From assembly GCA_963662155.1 (NCBI GenBank), contig OY759274.1, positions 38,086,990 through 38,150,989 of the forward strand: a DNA stretch of 64,000 nt, read 5' to 3'. Below, piece after piece: positions 47,651 to 59,994 of the stretch (position 1 is its first letter; every line of letters begins with the position of its first letter). The translations under genes were made by a program, and so were the position numbers. This DNA comes from Lamellibrachia columna. Its lineage: Eukaryota > Annelida > Polychaeta > Sabellida > Siboglinidae. A model generated the notes under the pieces. It was not told the origin of the DNA and did not search any database. It saw only the letters and a list, made by a program, of their open reading frames with translations.

Positions 47651-50178
47651 ACTGCGGTGATCGTCCTTCCCCGTGTGCCTAAGACTGTCGATCTTTGTAA
47701 ATACGACTATTTTTCGAACGTTACCCGTAATTTATCGACGCTAGGAGCTAGTCTCCGAAGCGGTGTACATAGAACTATGACGCCGTCTGCTGCTACTTGT
47801 GGCGCCGCTTGTGTGCAAGCAGTCGGCCGTCGCCCAGTCAACGCGTGTTTGTGTGCGTCTAAGCCACAGGCTTACTCGTCAATTCCATTGTGTGCTTGAG
47901 AATCACCCTTGTTGTGTATGTATCGTTGACAATATATTATATTTTTGTACTTGAAACCTGTGTTTGGTCTCATTCGCTACTTAGACGTTGTCGAACGAGC
48001 AATTGTCGGTGAAAGGAAATGATCAGACCCATGAGCCCCAAAAGACGTGCTCGTTTCAATTCACAGAAAGTCGCTTCGTTTTCTAGTAGATGTCGTGCGG
48101 CGTTTGATATATCACACGCACACCTAGGTCATAACAATTGCGTCCCCTTCCCTATTCTTCTTATAAACAAACGGTTACTTGACGTCTTGGTTGCCATACA
48201 GTACACAGGCAGCACTATTTAGATTTCGAACGGCGGCTACATTAAGTGAGTCGAATCAAGTGTGCTCACGAATACAGAGGCAAGTAGCACAGATGATTCC
48301 TGAACGTAAGAGATGATACTTGTGAGAAAAGTAAAAAAATGCGCTTGAGCTACACTGGAAATGGGCATATTAAAATAGACGAAAAGGAATTGACACAAGA
48401 AAATAGTTATAGAAATAATGATAGAAGTATTGTAATTTGGGCTTCGCTATTCGTGGATCTCTGGTTAATATCGCTTCACAGTGATCGAGATATGAAGACG
48501 TAGTATTATGTCATTGCATTACGTCTCGGTTACGTTCGCGTAACTTATTAGACCGATAAACTACATGACATTCGAGAGGGTGAATAAACGGTGTACTCCA
48601 ATTAGATGTAGGTATGTTGATTTCTTTCTAATATCAGGACATACGCACCATTATTTCAAGAATCAACGTTTCGTCAGTTTCGAAAAGTATACACCGAAGC
48701 GCTATGCACACTGTAGAGATGACTATTTTGTAAAATGTCAAAGGTAAATTTCAATAAGCGGTAAAAGTTTGTATTTCTCACGTTTCTGACACGTAATCAC
48801 AGGATGTGTTGAAATACTTTCAATAAATCGTATTACATATTAGTTAAATTAACCATGTCATGCATGAAAATCAGACAATATAAAAAACTCTTTAATGAAA
48901 TATCACAGCCTAAATTGTAAAACATCTTGACAACAAATTGCCTTATGCTTTTAATGTGTTGAACAAGTGTAATGGAAATCACATACACTCACGTCGCAAA
49001 CGCGCTTGAAATCTCATCAAACATGGCAGTTTTCGCAAAACATATTTGTACGCCTACTGGTGTTTCGGGAATGTCACTATTAAAGTACCGACGTTTCTTG
49101 AAATCCGCGTCATACCGTAACATCTCACTGACAAAGGTAAATTATTTCAAAGGTTCCAACGTTGCTGGCTGAATACAATTACTATTTGGCAAATCGAATC
49201 ACTGAAATCGGCTATATTGCGTATTGTTAGGCTCTACATTTGTCTGTAACACGCCCGCAAGAGTAACTGTAGTCTGAATCCATCGACCGTTGGCGCCATC
49301 TGGCGAACGTCGTTAACATTTCCTCAACGTGGATAGGCATTCACGCACAGCTGAACAGCTCGACTTTACATTGCAACAAACTCCGACATTTTGCGTAAAT
49401 GAGCGCCTATTTTTTATTACACAATCATTCCCCTGACCAAATTGAAGTTACGTTGTCGTACTATTCAGCATATGAAACATTTTGTCTGTAAATCTGCGCT
49501 CCTCTAAATGTTGTCATTAAACTGTGTCGAACTGCACGACAGAGTGTACGTACGAGACGATCGCAAATAATTCTTCGCCTGTAGCCGAAACTGTGCGGAA
49601 ACAGCAACTTGATGCATGTAGATATTATGTAGAATCGAAACGATTGCTACATACATTGTACAAAACTCCTTCGAGAGAATATTTTGCGAAAATTCAACTA
49701 GTATAATTTCGAGCGGAGCCGTTACAAGATGGCGGGACGAATCGAATCTGTGCTACTATGGTTGTCTTTATCGGCCATTTTTTCACAGTAGATCGATGTG
49801 AATCGGTTCGTGTACAAGTGAATATGATCGAATAGTATTTCTCCCACAACTCAAGTGAAACACTTTCGAAAAGTTTCAGCGCAAAAACGAAATATTAATA
49901 CATTAGTATCGAGCTTAGATGATCGAACACGGCAAAATTTAGTTTCAAGTGGAAAACTGAATGGAAACATATATTCCATCAGTAATGTAAACATACTGAT
50001 AGAAAGAGTGACGTTTCTAGTTTGTAAAACCGTTGCGATGTCTATGTTTTATTACGACGACGATGCTATAATAAAGCATTTTCGCCGAACAAGTAGCACA
50101 TCTTGGCGAAATCAGCGCATCGAAGCTCGCCGCTCGAGCCGACTTTGCGCTGTTCTACTACCACGTCCGCGCGCCGGG
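47651..50178 (+). other. H1 unit spacer A
   Basis: A 2.5 kb non-coding spacer. Candidate poly(A) signal AATATA at 47931-47936, 281 bases after the stop, followed by a GU-rich stretch (cctgtgtttggtct). A canonical AATAAA lies much later, at 48822-48827. CTCF-like core GCGCCATCTGG at 49293-49303; YY1-like caagatggcggg at 49725-49736. No canonical GGCTCTTTTCAGAGCC-type stem-loop. The small open frames (60-117 codons) shared by units look like chance frames. Variant type: closest to spacer C over most of its length. Confidence 0.8.
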
Positions 50179-50185
50179 TATAAAG
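50179..50185 (+). promoter_or_regulatory. TATA box, H1 copy 1
   Basis: TATAAAG preceded by gcgcgccggg, 119 bases upstream of the ATG at 50298. The leader contains a (gtc)n run just before the start codon. Confidence 0.85.
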
Positions 50186-50297
50186 CGAGCGGCGCTTCGA
50201 TTGAATAGCATTCGCTTCTCGCTCGATAAACTCGAAGTCGCATTTCTCAACTCAGAACTTTGTCGTCGTCGTCGTCGCCGTCACCACCGTAGTCGTC

Positions 50298-50882
50298 ATG
50301 TCTGCCCCTGTTGCTACATCGAAGAAGGTTGTTGCTACACCGAAGAAGGCTGCGTCTGCCAAGCCAAAGAAGCCGGCAGCTCACCCGAAATACACCGAGA
50401 TGATTGCCGCCGCCGTCGGCAGTCTGAAGGAGCGTGGTGGTTCGTCGCGACAGGCAATCCTGAAATATATCGTGAAGAACTTCAACGTCGGCAAAGACGA
50501 ACGCGTCGTCAACCAGCACCTGAAGATGGCGCTGAGGGCCGGCGTGAAGAACGGTGCTCTGAAGCAATCGAAGGGCTCCGGCGCGACGGGCAGTTTCCGT
50601 CTGGGTGACAAGGCGGCTCCGAAAAAGGTCGTCGCCAAGAAACCGAAGGCGGCCGGCACCGCTGTGAAGAAGGTCGCGAAGAAGGCGAAGACGCCCAAGA
50701 AGGCCGCAAAGAAGGTGAATACGCCCAAGAAAGCCACAAAGAAACCCAAGAGCCCCGCGAAAGCTAAGAAGCCGAAGACGGTCGTCAAAGCGAAGAAGCC
50801 CGCAGCAAAGAAGGCGAAGACACCAGTGAAGGCGAAGAAGGCAGCAGGAAAGCCGAAGAAGGCGGCAACGAAGAAGGCGTAA
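50298..50882 (+). CDS. histone H1, intact copy 1
   Basis: A 194-residue linker histone. It has a short basic N-tail (1-28), a winged-helix globular H15 domain (about 29-103: [33 protein letters not shown]) and a lysine/alanine/proline C-tail with repeated T-P-K-K, S-P-A-K and K-T-P-V-K. These S/T-P motifs are candidate CDK phosphorylation sites. The protein binds nucleosomal linker DNA and compacts chromatin. It is intronless with a TATA box 119 bases upstream. No canonical histone stem-loop follows; the nearest 3' signal is AATATA at 51163-51168. This suggests polyadenylated or non-standard processing, as in orphon-type H1 genes of bivalves. CDS synonymous type 1 (AAA for the Lys before P-K-A-A-G, CAC for the globular-domain His). 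Confidence 0.97.
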   Translation: MSAPVATSKKVVATPKKAASAKPKKPAAHPKYTEMIAAAVGSLKERGGSSRQAILKYIVKNFNVGKDERVVNQHLKMALRAGVKNGALKQSKGSGATGSFRLGDKAAPKKVVAKKPKAAGTAVKKVAKKAKTPKKAAKKVNTPKKATKKPKSPAKAKKPKTVVKAKKPAAKKAKTPVKAKKAAGKPKKAATKKA

Positions 50883-53410
50883 ACTGCGGTGATCGTCCTT
50901 CCCCGTGTGCCTAAGACTGTCGATCTTTGTAAATACGACTATTTTTCGAACGTTACACGTAATTTATCGACGCTAGGAGCTAGTCTCCGAAGCGGTGTAC
51001 ATAGAACTATGACGCCGTCTGCTGCTACTTGTGGCGCCGCTTGTGCGCATGCAGTCGGCCGTCGCCCAGTCAACGCGTGTTTGTGTGCGTCTAAGCCACA
51101 GGCTTACTCGTCAATTCCATTGTTTGCTTGAGAATCACCCTTGTTGTGTATGTATCGTTGACAATATATTATATTTTTGTACTTGAAACCTGTGTTTGGT
51201 CTCATTCGCTACTTAGACGTTGTCGAACGAGCAATTGTCGGTGAAAGGAAATGATCAGACCCATGAGCCCCAAAAGACGTGCTCGTTTCAATTCACAGAA
51301 AGTCGCTTCGTTTTCTAGTAGATGTCGTGCGGCGTTTGATATATCACACGCACACCTAGGTCATAACAATTGCGTCCCCTTCCCTATTCTTCTTATAAAC
51401 AAACGGTTACTTGACGTCTTGGTTGCCATACAGTACACAGGCAGCAATATTTAGATTTCGAACGGCGGCTACATTAAGTGAGTCGAATCAAGTGTGCTCA
51501 CGAATACAGAGGCAAGTAGCACAGATGATTCCTGAACGTAAGAGATGATACTTGTGAGAAAAGTAAAAAAATGCGCTTGAGCTACACTGGAAATGGGCAT
51601 ATTAAAATAGACGAAAAGGAATTGACACAAGAAAATAGTTATAGAAATAATGATAGAAGTATTGTAATTTGGGCTTCGCTATTCGTGGATCTCTGGTTAA
51701 TATCGCTTCACAGTGATCGAGATATGAAGACGTAGTATTATGTCATTGCATTACGTCTCGGTTACGTTCGCGTAACTTATTAGACCGATAAACTACATGA
51801 CATTCGAGAGGGTGAATAAACGGTGTACTCCAATTAGATGTAGGTATGTTGATTTCTTTCAAATATCAGGACATACGCACCATTATTTCAAGAATCAACG
51901 TTTCGTCAGTTTCGAAAAGTATACACCGAAGCGCTATGCACACTGTAGAGATGACTATTTTGTAAAATGTCAAAGGTAAATTTCAATAAGCGGTAAAAGT
52001 TTGTATTTCTCACGTTTCTGACACGTAATCACAGGATGTGTTGAAATACTTTCAATAAATCGTATTACATATTAGTTAAATTAACCATGTCATACATGAA
52101 AATCAGACAATACAAAAAACTCTTTAATGAAATATCACAGCCTAAATTGTAAAACATCTTGACAACAAATTGCCTTATGCTTTTAATGTGTTGAACAAGT
52201 GTAATGGAAATCACATACACTCACGTCGCAAAAGCGCTTGAAATCTCATCAAACATGACAGTTTTCGCAAAACATATTTGTACGCCTACTGGTGTTTCGG
52301 GAATGTCACTATTAAAGTACCGACGTTTCTTGAAATCCGCGTCATACCGTAACATCTCACTGACAAAGGTAAATTATTTCAAAGGTTCCAACGTTGCTGG
52401 CTGAATACAATTACTATTTGGCAAATCGAATCACTGAAATCGGCTATATTGCGTATTGTTAGGCTCTACATTTGTCTGTAACACGCCCGCAAGAGTAACT
52501 GTAGTCTGAATCCATCGACCGTTGGCGCCATCTGGCGAACGTCGTTAACATTTCCTCAACGTGGATAGGCATTCACGCACAGCTGAACAGCTCGACTTTA
52601 CATTGCAACAAACTCCGACATTTTGCGTAAATGAGCGCCTATTTTTTATTACACAATCATTCCCCTGACCAAATTGAAGTTACGTTGTCGTACTATTCAG
52701 CATATGAAACATTTTGTCTGTAAATCTGCGCTCCTCTAAATGTTGTCATTAAACTGTGTCGAACTGCACGACAGAGTGTACGTACGAGACGATCGCAAAT
52801 AATTCTTCGCCTGTAGCCGAAACTTTGCGGAAACAGCAACTTGATGCATGTAGATATTATGTAGAATCGAAACGATTGCTACATACATTGTACAAAACTC
52901 CTTCGAGAGAATATTTTGCGAAAATTCAACTAGTATAATTTCGAGCGGAGCCGTTACAAGATGGCGGGACGAATCGAATCTGTGCTACTATGGTTGTCTT
53001 TATCGGCCATTTTTTCACAGTAGATCGATGTGAATCGGTTCGTGTACAAGTGAATATGATCGAATAGTATTTCTCCCACAACTCAAGTGAAACACTTTCG
53101 AAAAGTTTCAGCGCAAAAACGAAATATTAATACATTAGTATCGAGCTTAGATGATCGAACACGGCAAAATTTAGTTTCAAGTGGAAAACTGAATGGAAAC
53201 ATATATTCCATCAGTAATGTAAACATACTGATAGAAAGAGTGACGTTTCTAGTTTGTAAAACCGTTGCGATGTCTATGTTTTATTACGACGACGATGCTA
53301 TAATAAAGCATTTTCGCCGAACAAGTAGCACATCTTGGTGAAATCAGCGCATCGAAGCTCGCCGCTCGAGCCGACTTTGCGCTGTTCTACTACCACGTCC
53401 GCGCGCCGGG
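50883..53410 (+). other. H1 unit spacer B
   Basis: Same layout as spacer A: AATATA at 51163-51168, CTCF-like core at 52525-52535, YY1-like motif at 52957-52968. It is the most distinctive full spacer, with private changes such as gcaatattt for gcactattt near 51444 and catacatg for catgcatg near 52092. Confidence 0.8.
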
Positions 53411-53417
53411 TATAAAG
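53411..53417 (+). promoter_or_regulatory. TATA box, H1 copy 2
   Basis: TATAAAG, 119 bases upstream of the ATG at 53530. Confidence 0.85.
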
Positions 53418-53529
53418 CGAGCGGCGCTTCGATTGAATAGCATTCGCTTCTCGCTCGATAAACTCGAAGTCGCATTTCTCAACTCAGAACTTTGTCGTCG
53501 TCGTCGTCGCCGTCACCACCGTAGTCGTC

Positions 53530-54114
53530 ATGTCTGCCCCTGTTGCTACATCGAAGAAGGTTGTTGCTACACCGAAGAAGGCTGCGTCTGCCAAGCCAAA
53601 GAAGCCGGCAGCTCACCCGAAATACACCGAGATGATTGCCGCCGCCGTCGGCAGTCTGAAGGAGCGTGGTGGTTCGTCGCGACAGGCAATCCTGAAATAT
53701 ATCGTGAAGAACTTCAACGTCGGCAAAGACGAACGCGTCGTCAACCAGCACCTGAAGATGGCGCTGAGGGCCGGCGTGAAGAACGGTGCTCTGAAGCAAT
53801 CGAAGGGCTCCGGCGCGACGGGCAGTTTCCGTCTGGGTGACAAGGCGGCTCCGAAAAAGGTCGTCGCCAAGAAACCGAAGGCGGCCGGCACCGCTGTGAA
53901 GAAGGTCGCGAAGAAGGCGAAGACGCCCAAGAAGGCCGCAAAGAAGGTGAATACGCCCAAGAAAGCCACAAAGAAACCCAAGAGCCCCGCGAAAGCTAAG
54001 AAGCCGAAGACGGTCGTCAAAGCGAAGAAGCCCGCAGCAAAGAAGGCGAAGACACCAGTGAAGGCGAAGAAGGCAGCAGGAAAGCCGAAGAAGGCGGCAA
54101 CGAAGAAGGCGTAA
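53530..54114 (+). CDS. histone H1, intact copy 2
   Basis: 194 residues, identical protein to the gene at 50298 and the same synonymous type. I saw no base difference between the two reading frames. Leader and promoter are likewise the same. The following spacer (C) starts with variants shared with spacer B and then switches to the A type, pointing to a conversion tract whose edge lies within about 500 bases after this gene. Confidence 0.97.
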   Translation: MSAPVATSKKVVATPKKAASAKPKKPAAHPKYTEMIAAAVGSLKERGGSSRQAILKYIVKNFNVGKDERVVNQHLKMALRAGVKNGALKQSKGSGATGSFRLGDKAAPKKVVAKKPKAAGTAVKKVAKKAKTPKKAAKKVNTPKKATKKPKSPAKAKKPKTVVKAKKPAAKKAKTPVKAKKAAGKPKKAATKKA

Positions 54115-56642
54115 ACTGCGGTGATCGTCCTTCCCCGTGTGCCTAAGACTGTCGATCTTTGTAAATACGACTATTTTTCGAACGTTACACGTAATTTATC
54201 GACGCTAGGAGCTAGTCTCCGAAGCGGTGTACATAGAACTATGACGCCGTCTGCTGCTACTTGTGGCGCCGCTTGTGCGCATGCAGTCGGCCGTCGCCCA
54301 GTCAACGCGTGTTTGTGTGCGTCTAAGCCACAGGCTTACTCGTCAATTCCATTGTGTGCTTGAGAATCACCCTTGTTGTGTATGTATCGTTGACAATATA
54401 TTATATTTTTGTACTTGAAACCTGTGTTTGGTCTCATTCGCTACTTAGACGTTGTCGAACGAGCAATTGTCGGTGAAAGGAAATGATCAGACCCATGAGC
54501 CCCAAAAGACGTGCTCGTTTCAATTCACAGAAAGTCGCTTCGTTTTCTAGTAGATGTCGTGCGGCGTTTGATATATCACACGCACACCTAGGTCATAACA
54601 ATTGCGTCCCCTTCCCTATTCTTCTTATAAACAAACGGTTACTTGACGTCTTGGTTGCCATACAGTACACAGGCAGCACTATTTAGATTTCGAACGGCGG
54701 CTACATTAAGTGAGTCGAATCAAGTGTGCTCACGAATACAGAGGCAAGTAGCACAGATGATTCCTGAACGTAAGAGATGATACTTGTGAGAAAAGTAAAA
54801 AAATGCGCTTGAGCTACACTGGAAATGGGCATATTAAAATAGACGAAAAGGAATTGACACAAGAAAATAGTTATAGAAATAATGATAGAAGTATTGTAAT
54901 TTGGGCTTCGCTATTCGTGGATCTCTGGTTAATATCGCTTCACAGTGATCGAGATATGAAGACGTAGTATTATGTCATTGCATTACGTCTCGGTTACGTT
55001 CGCGTAACTTATTAGACCGATAAACTACATGACATTCGAGAGGGTGAATAAACGGTGTACTCCAATTAGATGTAGGTATGTTGATTTCTTTCTAATATCA
55101 GGACATACGCACCATTATTTCAAGAATCAACGTTTCGTCAGTTTCGAAAAGTATACACCGAAGCGCTATGCACACTGTAGAGATGACTATTTTGTAAAAT
55201 GTCAAAGGTAAATTTCAATAAGCGGTAAAAGTTTGTATTTCTCACGTTTCTGACACGTAATCACAGGATGTGTTGAAATACTTTCAATAAATCGTATTAC
55301 ATATTAGTTAAATTAACCATGTCATGCATGAAAATCAGACAATATAAAAAACTCTTTAATGAAATATCACAGCCTAAATTGTAAAACATCTTGACAACAA
55401 ATTGCCTTATGCTTTTAATGTGTTGAACAAGTGTAATGGAAATCACATACACTCACGTCGCAAACGCGCTTGAAATCTCATCAAACATGGCAGTTTTCGC
55501 AAAACATATTTGTACGCCTACTGGTGTTTCGGGAATGTCACTATTAAAGTACCGACGTTTCTTGAAATCCGCGTCATACCGTAACATCTCACTGACAAAG
55601 GTAAATTATTTCAAAGGTTCCAACGTTGCTGGCTGAATACAATTACTATTTGGCAAATCGAATCACTGAAATCGGCTATATTGCGTATTGTTAGGCTCTA
55701 CATTTGTCTGTAACACGCCCGCAAGAGTAACTGTAGTCTGAATCCATCGACCGTTGGCGCCATCTGGCGAACGTCGTTAACATTTCCTCAACGTGGATAG
55801 GCATTCACGCACAGCTGAACAGCTCGACTTTACATTGCAACAAACTCCGACATTTTGCGTAAATGAGCGCCTATTTTTTATTACACAATCATTCCCCTGA
55901 CCAAATTGAAGTTACGTTGTCGTACTATTCAGCATATGAAACATTTTGTCTGTAAATCTGCGCTCCTCTAAATGTTGTCATTAAACTGTGTCGAACTGCA
56001 CGACAGAGTGTACGTACGAGACGATCGCAAATAATTCTTCGCCTGTAGCCGAAACTGTGCGGAAACAGCAACTTGATGCATGTAGATATTATGTAGAATC
56101 GAAACGATTGCTACATACATTGTACAAAACTCCTTCGAGAGAATATTTTGCGAAAATTCAACTAGTATAATTTCGAGCGGAGCCGTTACAAGATGGCGGG
56201 ACGAATCGAATCTGTGCTACTATGGTTGTCTTTATCGGCCATTTTTTCACAGTAGATCGATGTGAATCGGTTCGTGTACAAGTGAATATGATCGAATAGT
56301 ATTTCTCCCACAACTCAAGTGAAACACTTTCGAAAAGTTTCAGCGCAAAAACGAAATATTAATACATTAGTATCGAGCTTAGATGATCGAACACGGCAAA
56401 ATTTAGTTTCAAGTGGAAAACTGAATGGAAACATATATTCCATCAGTAATGTAAACATACTGATAGAAAGAGTGACGTTTCTAGTTTGTAAAACCGTTGC
56501 GATGTCTATGTTTTATTACGACGACGATGCTATAATAAAGCATTTTCGCCGAACAAGTAGCACATCTTGGCGAAATCAGCGCATCGAAGCTCGCCGCTCG
56601 AGCCGACTTTGCGCTGTTCTACTACCACGTCCGCGCGCCGGG
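54115..56642 (+). other. H1 unit spacer C
   Basis: AATATA at 54395-54400; CTCF-like core at 55757-55767; YY1-like motif at 56189-56200. Its first 200 bases share gcgcatgcag with spacer B; from the Leu-Cys-Ala-like cattgtgtgc onward it matches spacer A, including ggcgaaatc upstream of the TATA box. A mosaic unit. Confidence 0.8.
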
Positions 56643-56649
56643 TATAAAG
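56643..56649 (+). promoter_or_regulatory. TATA box, H1 copy 3
   Basis: TATAAAG, 119 bases upstream of the ATG at 56762. Confidence 0.85.
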
Positions 56650-56761
56650 CGAGCGGCGCTTCGATTGAATAGCATTCGCTTCTCGCTCGATAAACTCGAA
56701 GTCGCATTTCTCAACTCAGAACTTTGTCGTCGTCGTCGTCGCCGTCACCACCGTAGTCGTC

Positions 56762-57346
56762 ATGTCTGCCCCTGTTGCTACATCGAAGAAGGTTGTTGCT
56801 ACACCGAAGAAGGCTGCGTCTGCCAAGCCAAAGAAGCCGGCAGCTCACCCGAAATACACCGAGATGATTGCCGCCGCCGTCGGCAGTCTGAAGGAGCGTG
56901 GTGGTTCGTCGCGACAGGCAATCCTGAAATATATCGTGAAGAACTTCAACGTCGGCAAAGACGAACGCGTCGTCAACCAGCACCTGAAGATGGCGCTGAG
57001 GGCCGGCGTGAAGAACGGTGCTCTGAAGCAATCGAAGGGCTCCGGCGCGACGGGCAGTTTCCGTCTGGGTGACAAGGCGGCTCCGAAAAAGGTCGTCGCC
57101 AAGAAACCGAAGGCGGCCGGCACCGCTGTGAAGAAGGTCGCGAAGAAGGCGAAGACGCCCAAGAAGGCCGCAAAGAAGGTGAATACGCCCAAGAAAGCCA
57201 CAAAGAAACCCAAGAGCCCCGCGAAAGCTAAGAAGCCGAAGACGGTCGTCAAAGCGAAGAAGCCCGCAGCAAAGAAGGCGAAGACACCAGTGAAGGCGAA
57301 GAAGGCAGCAGGAAAGCCGAAGAAGGCGGCAACGAAGAAGGCGTAA
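56762..57346 (+). CDS. histone H1, intact copy 3
   Basis: 194 residues, same protein as the other intact copies and same synonymous type as copies 1 and 2. The 3' UTR just after it carries a two-base deletion (tacgactttttcg) not seen in the neighbours, and it leads into a D-type spacer. The junction between array sub-families therefore falls around this gene. Confidence 0.97.
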   Translation: MSAPVATSKKVVATPKKAASAKPKKPAAHPKYTEMIAAAVGSLKERGGSSRQAILKYIVKNFNVGKDERVVNQHLKMALRAGVKNGALKQSKGSGATGSFRLGDKAAPKKVVAKKPKAAGTAVKKVAKKAKTPKKAAKKVNTPKKATKKPKSPAKAKKPKTVVKAKKPAAKKAKTPVKAKKAAGKPKKAATKKA

Positions 57347-59875
57347 ACTGCGGTGATCGTCCTTCCCCGTGTGCCTAAGACTGTCGATCTTTGTAAATAC
57401 GACTTTTTCGAACGTTACTCGTAATTTATCGACGCTAGGAGCTAGTCTCCGAAGCGGTGTACATAGAACTATGACGCCGTCTGCTGCTACTTGTGGCGCC
57501 GCTTGTGTGCATGTAGTCGGCCGTCGCCCAGTCAACGCGTGTTTGTGTGCGTCTAAGCCACAGGCTTACTCGTCAATTTCATTGTGTGCTTGAGAATCAC
57601 CCTTGTTGTGTATGTATCGTTGACAATATATTATATTTTTGTACTTGAAACCTGTGTTTGGTCTCATTCGCTACTTAGACGTTGTCGAACGAGCAATTGT
57701 CGGTGAAAGGAAATGATCAGACCCATGAGCCCCAAAAGACGTGCTCGTTTCAATTCACAGAAAGTCGCTTCGTTTTCTAGTAGATGTCGTGCGGCGTTTG
57801 ATATATCACACGCACACCTAGGTCATAACAATTGCGTCCCCTTCCCTATTCTTCTTATAAACAAACGGTTACTTCTTGACGTCTTGGTTGCCATACAGTA
57901 CACAGGCAGCACTATTTAGATTTCGAACGGCGGCTACATTAAGTGAGTCGAATCAAGTGTGCTCACGAATACAGAGGCAAGTAGCACAGATGATTCCTGA
58001 ACGTAAGAGATGATACTTGTGAGAAAAGTAAAAGAATGCGCTTGAGCTACACTGGAAATGGGCATATTAAAATAGACGAAAAGGAATTGACACAAGAAAA
58101 TAGTTATAGAAATAATGATAGAAGTATTGTAATTTGGGCTTCGCTATTCGTGGATCTCTGGTTAATATCGCTTCACAGTGATCGAGATATGAAGACGTAG
58201 TATTATGTCATTGCATTACGTCTCGGTTACGTTCGCGTAACTTATTAGACCGATAAACTACATGACATTCTAGAGGGTGAATAAACGGTGTACTCCAATT
58301 AGATGTAGGTATGTTGATTTCTTTCTAATATCAGGACATACGCACCATTATTTCAAGAATCAACGTTTCGTCAGTTTCGAAAAGTATACACCGAAGCGCT
58401 ATGCACACTGTAGAGATGACTATTTTGTAAAATGTCAAAGGTAAATTTCAATAAGCGGTAAAAGTTTGTATTTCTCACGTTTCTGACACGTAATCACAGG
58501 ATGTGTTGAAATACTTTCAATAAATCGTATTACATATTAGTTAAATTAACCATGTCATGCATGAAAATCAGACAATAAAAAAAACTCTTTAATGAAATAT
58601 CACAGCCTAAATTGTAAAACATCTTGACAACAAATTGCCTTATGCTTTTAATGTGTTGAACAAGTGTAATGGAAATCACATACACTCACGTCGCAAACGC
58701 GCTTGAAATCTCATCAAACATGGCAGTTTTCGCAAAACATATTTGTACGCCTACTGGTGTTTCGGGAATGTCACTATTAAAGTACCGACGTTTCTTGAAA
58801 TCCGCGTCATACCGTAACATCTCACTGACAAAGGTAAATTATTTCAAAGGTTCCAACGTTGCTGGCTGAATACAATTACTATTTGGCAAATCGAATCACT
58901 GAAATCGGCTATATTGCGTATTGTTAGGCTCTACATTTGTCTGTAACACGCCCGCAAGAGTAACTGTAGTCTGAATCCATCGACCGTTGGCGCCATCTGG
59001 CGAACGTCGTTAACATTTCCTCAACGTGGATAGGCATTCACGCACAGCTGAACAGCTCGACTTTACATTGCAACAAACTCCGACATTTTGCGTAAATGAG
59101 CGCCTATTTTTTATTACACAATCATTCCCCTGACCAAATTGAAGTTACGTTGTCGTACTATTCAGCATATGAAACATTTTGTCTGTAAATCTGCGCTCCT
59201 CTAAATGTTGTCATTAAACTGTGTCGAACTGCACGACAGAGTGTACGTACGAGACGATCGCAAATAATTCTTCGCCTGTAGCCGAAACTGTGCGGAAACA
59301 GCAACTTGATGCATGTAGATATTATGTAGAATCGAAACGATTGCTACATACATTGTACAAAACTCCTTCGAGAGAATATTTTGCGAAAATTCAACTAGTA
59401 TAATTTCGAGCGGAGCCGTTACAAGATGGCGGGACGAATCGAATCTGTGCTACTATGGTTGTCTTTATCGGCCATTTTTTCACAGTAGATCGATGTGAAT
59501 CGGTTCGTGTACAAGTGAATATGATCGAATAGTATTTCTCCCACAACTCAAGTGAAACACTTTCGAAAAGTTTCAGCGCAAAAACGAAATATTAATACAT
59601 TAGTATCGAGCTTAGATGATCGAACACGGCAAAATTTAGTTTCAAGTGGAAAACTGAATGGAAACATATATTCCATCAGTAATGTAAACATACTGATAGA
59701 AAGAGTGACGTTTCTAGTTTGTAAAACCGTTGCGATGTCTATGTTTTATTACGACGACGATGCTATAATAAAGCATTTTCGCCGAACAAGTAGCACATCT
59801 TGGTGAAATCAGCGCATCGAAGCTCGCCGCTCGAGCCGACTTTGCGCTGTTCTACTACCACGTCCGCGCGCCGGG
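57347..59875 (+). other. H1 unit spacer D
   Basis: AATATA at 57625-57630; CTCF-like core at 58990-59000; YY1-like motif at 59422-59433. It shares with spacer E a three-base insertion (acttcttgacg near 57871), gtaaaagaatgc, gacattctagag and a longer A run after gacaat. D and E are thus sister copies. The gacattctagag change closes a small frame that is open in A-C, which argues that this frame is not a gene. Confidence 0.8.
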
Positions 59876-59882
59876 TATAAAG
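59876..59882 (+). promoter_or_regulatory. TATA box, H1 copy 4
   Basis: TATAAAG, 119 bases upstream of the ATG at 59995. Confidence 0.85.
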
Positions 59883-59994
59883 CGAGCGGCGCTTCGATTG
59901 AATAGCATTCGCTTCTCGCTCGATAAACTCGAAGTCGCATTTCTCAACTCAGAACTTTGTCGTCGTCGTCGTCGCCGTCACCACCGTAGTCGTC

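Noticed and set aside
50883..51200. A weak hairpin (ggag-ctagt-ctcc) after the H1 stop as the histone stem-loop
   Set aside because: The stem is only four pairs and matches neither the sequence nor the loop of the canonical histone element.
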